A DNA stretch of 7,803 bases from NCBI GenBank assembly GCA_027081495.1, contig JALWKJ010000018.1:1-7803 (forward strand), written 5' to 3'. A model generated the notes under the pieces. It did no database searches. It had not been told where the DNA came from and saw only the letters and a program-made list of their open reading frames with translations. The translations under genes were made by a program, and so were the position numbers. Shown here one piece after another: positions 6,869 through 7,803 of this stretch. The DNA comes from Campylobacterales bacterium. Lineage in GTDB: Bacteria; Campylobacterota; Campylobacteria; Campylobacterales; QNZT01. Numbering within the stretch: position 1 is the first letter of the stretch; each line of letters starts with the position of its first letter.

Positions 6869-6906
6869 AGAGAGATTTAAAAACTTTTAACTCTTTAAAT
6901 CTCTCT
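6869..6906 (-). terminator. Long AT-rich stem-loop over the end of the thiamine-binding protein gene
   Basis: A perfect 13-bp stem (6869-6881 with 6894-6906) encloses a 12-nt loop that contains the stop codon at 6887-6889. It could mark or protect the 3' end of the transcript and separate it from the sulfur operon. No T-run follows on the minus strand, so it is not a textbook intrinsic terminator. The stem itself is directly visible; the role is inferred. Confidence 0.45.
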
Positions 6907-7201
6907 TTAACTCTTTAGAGATCGATTCTATTTTCGCTTTTAAGCGATTGTCTCTGTTCTTTCGAATATCAAACTTTAGCGCGCTATATACCCTGTTTGA
7001 GTGAGGTTCTAGAATTTCGTAAGACTTTTTTATAATTTCAAGCGCTTGTTCTATCGTATCGGTCTCTATAACCGTACTCATAGGAGTGAGCTTATATGGG
7101 ACGCCGCTTTTATCGATCATGTCCAAAATTTTGCCGACATATTTACTTTTACTCTCGCCTACATCCGTAGGAAACATACTAAACTCCAACAATACCGACA
7201 T
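6887..7201 (-). CDS. MTH1187/YkoF-like thiamine-binding protein (formerly DUF77)
   Basis: The 104-residue protein fits the small thiamine-binding family typified by MTH1187 and related to YkoF. It has an N-terminal strand with LLEFSMFP (4-11), a SKYV segment (19-22) starting the first helix, the characteristic TPMSTVIE (39-46) and a C-terminal strand with FDIRKNRDNRLKAKIES. These proteins have a ferredoxin-like fold, form tetramers, and bind thiamine or a related pyrimidine in the cytoplasm. Their physiological task is unclear, though salvage or intracellular carriage of thiamine has been proposed. ATG 7201 has AAGGAG 5 nt upstream. The gene has its own promoter and lies 172 bp before the sulfur operon on the same strand; no functional link is evident. 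Confidence 0.88.
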   Translation of the reverse strand: MSVLLEFSMFPTDVGESKSKYVGKILDMIDKSGVPYKLTPMSTVIETDTIEQALEIIKKSYEILEPHSNRVYSALKFDIRKNRDNRLKAKIESISKELKRDLKS

Positions 7202-7257
7202 CGATTCTCCTTTTTGAATCCTCTGAAAAAACGATGATTCTTTTCTTTTTAAAAAAG

Positions 7258-7266
7258 ATTATAACA
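7258..7266 (-). promoter_or_regulatory. Extended -10 promoter of the thiamine-binding protein gene
   Basis: The minus strand reads TGTTATAAT here: a perfect TATAAT at 7258-7263 preceded by the extended TGn motif. A TTGACT occurs at 7284-7289, but the 20-nt spacing is too long for a standard -35, so the extended -10 probably carries recognition. The leader to ATG 7201 would be about 50 nt. Confidence 0.6.
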
Positions 7267-7299
7267 CACCAAATAGAAGTTTAAGTCAAAAAATGCTTT

Positions 7300-7305
7300 T
7301 ATACT
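7300..7305 (+). promoter_or_regulatory. Possible -10 box of the aspartoacylase gene
   Basis: TATACT preceded by a T-run lies 43 bp before ATG 7349. There is no good -35 hexamer at the normal distance, but sigma70 promoters of Campylobacterota often rely on the -10 and an upstream AT-rich stretch. The 7202-7348 gap therefore seems to hold two divergent promoters only. Confidence 0.4.
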
Positions 7306-7348
7306 TAATTGGTGCGGTAATAAGCAGTGCGTAAAAACAGGAGAGAAC

Positions 7349-7803
7349 ATGGTAAAGAATGTCGCGATAGTCGGCGGAACTCACGGAAACGAACTAACCG
7401 GAGTCTATCTGGTAAAAAAGTGGCAAAAAGATCCCTCTCTTATAAAAAGAGAAAATTTTGAAACAACCGCGATTTTGGCGAATCCAAAAGCCGTAGCAAA
7501 GTGCAGAAGATATATAGATCGCGATTTAAACCGCTCTTTCAATCTAAAAGATCTCTCAAATCCAAACAATACATATGAATCAAAAAGAGCTTTAGAACTA
7601 AACAATCTTTTAGGACCGAAAAACAGCGCAAATCCAAAGATGGATTTTATAGTAGATTTACATACTACGACATCGAACATGGGCTTATCTCTTGTCGTTA
7701 GCTCAAATAGTTCTTTAACTACCAAAGCCGTCAAATATCTATGCGCAAAAGAGAAAAAACTCAAAGTTTATCGCTGGATGGGAGATGAAGAGGACTCTTT
7801 TGT
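7349..7803 (+). CDS. Aspartoacylase, N-terminal half (cut by right window edge)
   Basis: The 151 codons present match aspartoacylase (AspA, succinylglutamate desuccinylase/aspartoacylase family, M14-like zinc fold). The family enzyme hydrolyses N-acetyl-L-aspartate or related N-acyl amino acids to the free amino acid and carboxylate. Zinc ligands expected at HGNE (H12, E15) and DLHTTTSN (H105) are present. Substrate-binding residues are seen in RYIDRDLNR (R54, N61, R62), which aligns with the corresponding stretch of the human enzyme, as does GGTHGNELTG at residues 9-18. The catalytic Glu and further arginines should follow outside the window; the family is usually about 300 residues. ATG 7349 has AGGAG 5 nt upstream (7339-7343). 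It is divergent from the thiamine-binding protein gene. The substrate in a bacterium is uncertain: N-acetylaspartate, N-acetylated aromatic acids or another N-acyl amino acid. Confidence 0.9.
   Translation, partial: MVKNVAIVGGTHGNELTGVYLVKKWQKDPSLIKRENFETTAILANPKAVAKCRRYIDRDLNRSFNLKDLSNPNNTYESKRALELNNLLGPKNSANPKMDFIVDLHTTTSNMGLSLVVSSNSSLTTKAVKYLCAKEKKLKVYRWMGDEEDSF

Noticed and set aside
7202..7348. TPP riboswitch upstream of the thiamine-binding protein gene
   Set aside because: The leader is only about 50 nt and AT-rich, with no CUGAGA-type thi-box element in a suitable structured context.
7405..7764. Minus-strand 119-codon open frame
   Set aside because: It is antisense to the aspartoacylase gene, is Phe/Ser/Lys rich, and has no recognisable motif, whereas the plus-strand frame carries the zinc-site motifs.

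Overview
The window looks like a chromosomal segment of a Campylobacterota (epsilonproteobacterial) genome, probably a free-living chemolithotroph of the Sulfurimonas / Nitratiruptor / Hydrogenimonas kind. This rests on the AT-rich coding sequence with heavy ATA and AGA use, tightly packed overlapping genes, and the overall character of the sulfur-assimilation proteins. The genus cannot be fixed from the sequence alone.

Most of the window is one minus-strand sulfur-assimilation operon, read from about 6770 down to 1202. A good sigma70-type promoter (TTGACT, 17 nt, TATACT; 6773-6801) precedes five closely spaced genes. In transcription order these are a small DUF2061 membrane protein (6487-6714), cysH (5768-6478), cysD (4860-5771), cysN (3436-4860) and a 741-residue siroheme sulfite/nitrite reductase fused to a ThiF/MoeB/HesA-type E1 domain (1202-3427). 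Together CysD and CysN activate sulfate to APS. CysH carries the CC...CxxC cluster motif of APS reductases, so it should reduce APS directly to sulfite, and no APS kinase is present or needed. The reductase half of the fusion then reduces sulfite to sulfide. The attached E1 domain suggests that the sulfide goes onto an adenylated sulfur-carrier protein rather than being released freely. This recalls the thiocarboxylate-dependent homocysteine route described in Wolinella.

Downstream, from 1156 to the left edge, is the N-terminal 385 residues of a NodU/CmcH/TobZ-type O-carbamoyltransferase with a GTG start. Its reading frame is open to the window edge, so a plain ATG-to-stop scan would miss it. 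A 45-bp gap with small inverted repeats but no convincing terminator separates it from the fusion gene, so it may be the last gene of the same transcript or a separate unit.

On the right is a minus-strand MTH1187/YkoF-like thiamine-binding protein gene (6887-7201), with an extended -10 promoter and a long AT-rich stem-loop over its stop codon. Divergent from it, on the plus strand, is the start of an aspartoacylase gene (7349 to the right edge) whose N-terminal zinc and substrate motifs resemble those of the animal enzyme. I saw no tRNA, rRNA, CRISPR array, insertion sequence or riboswitch.
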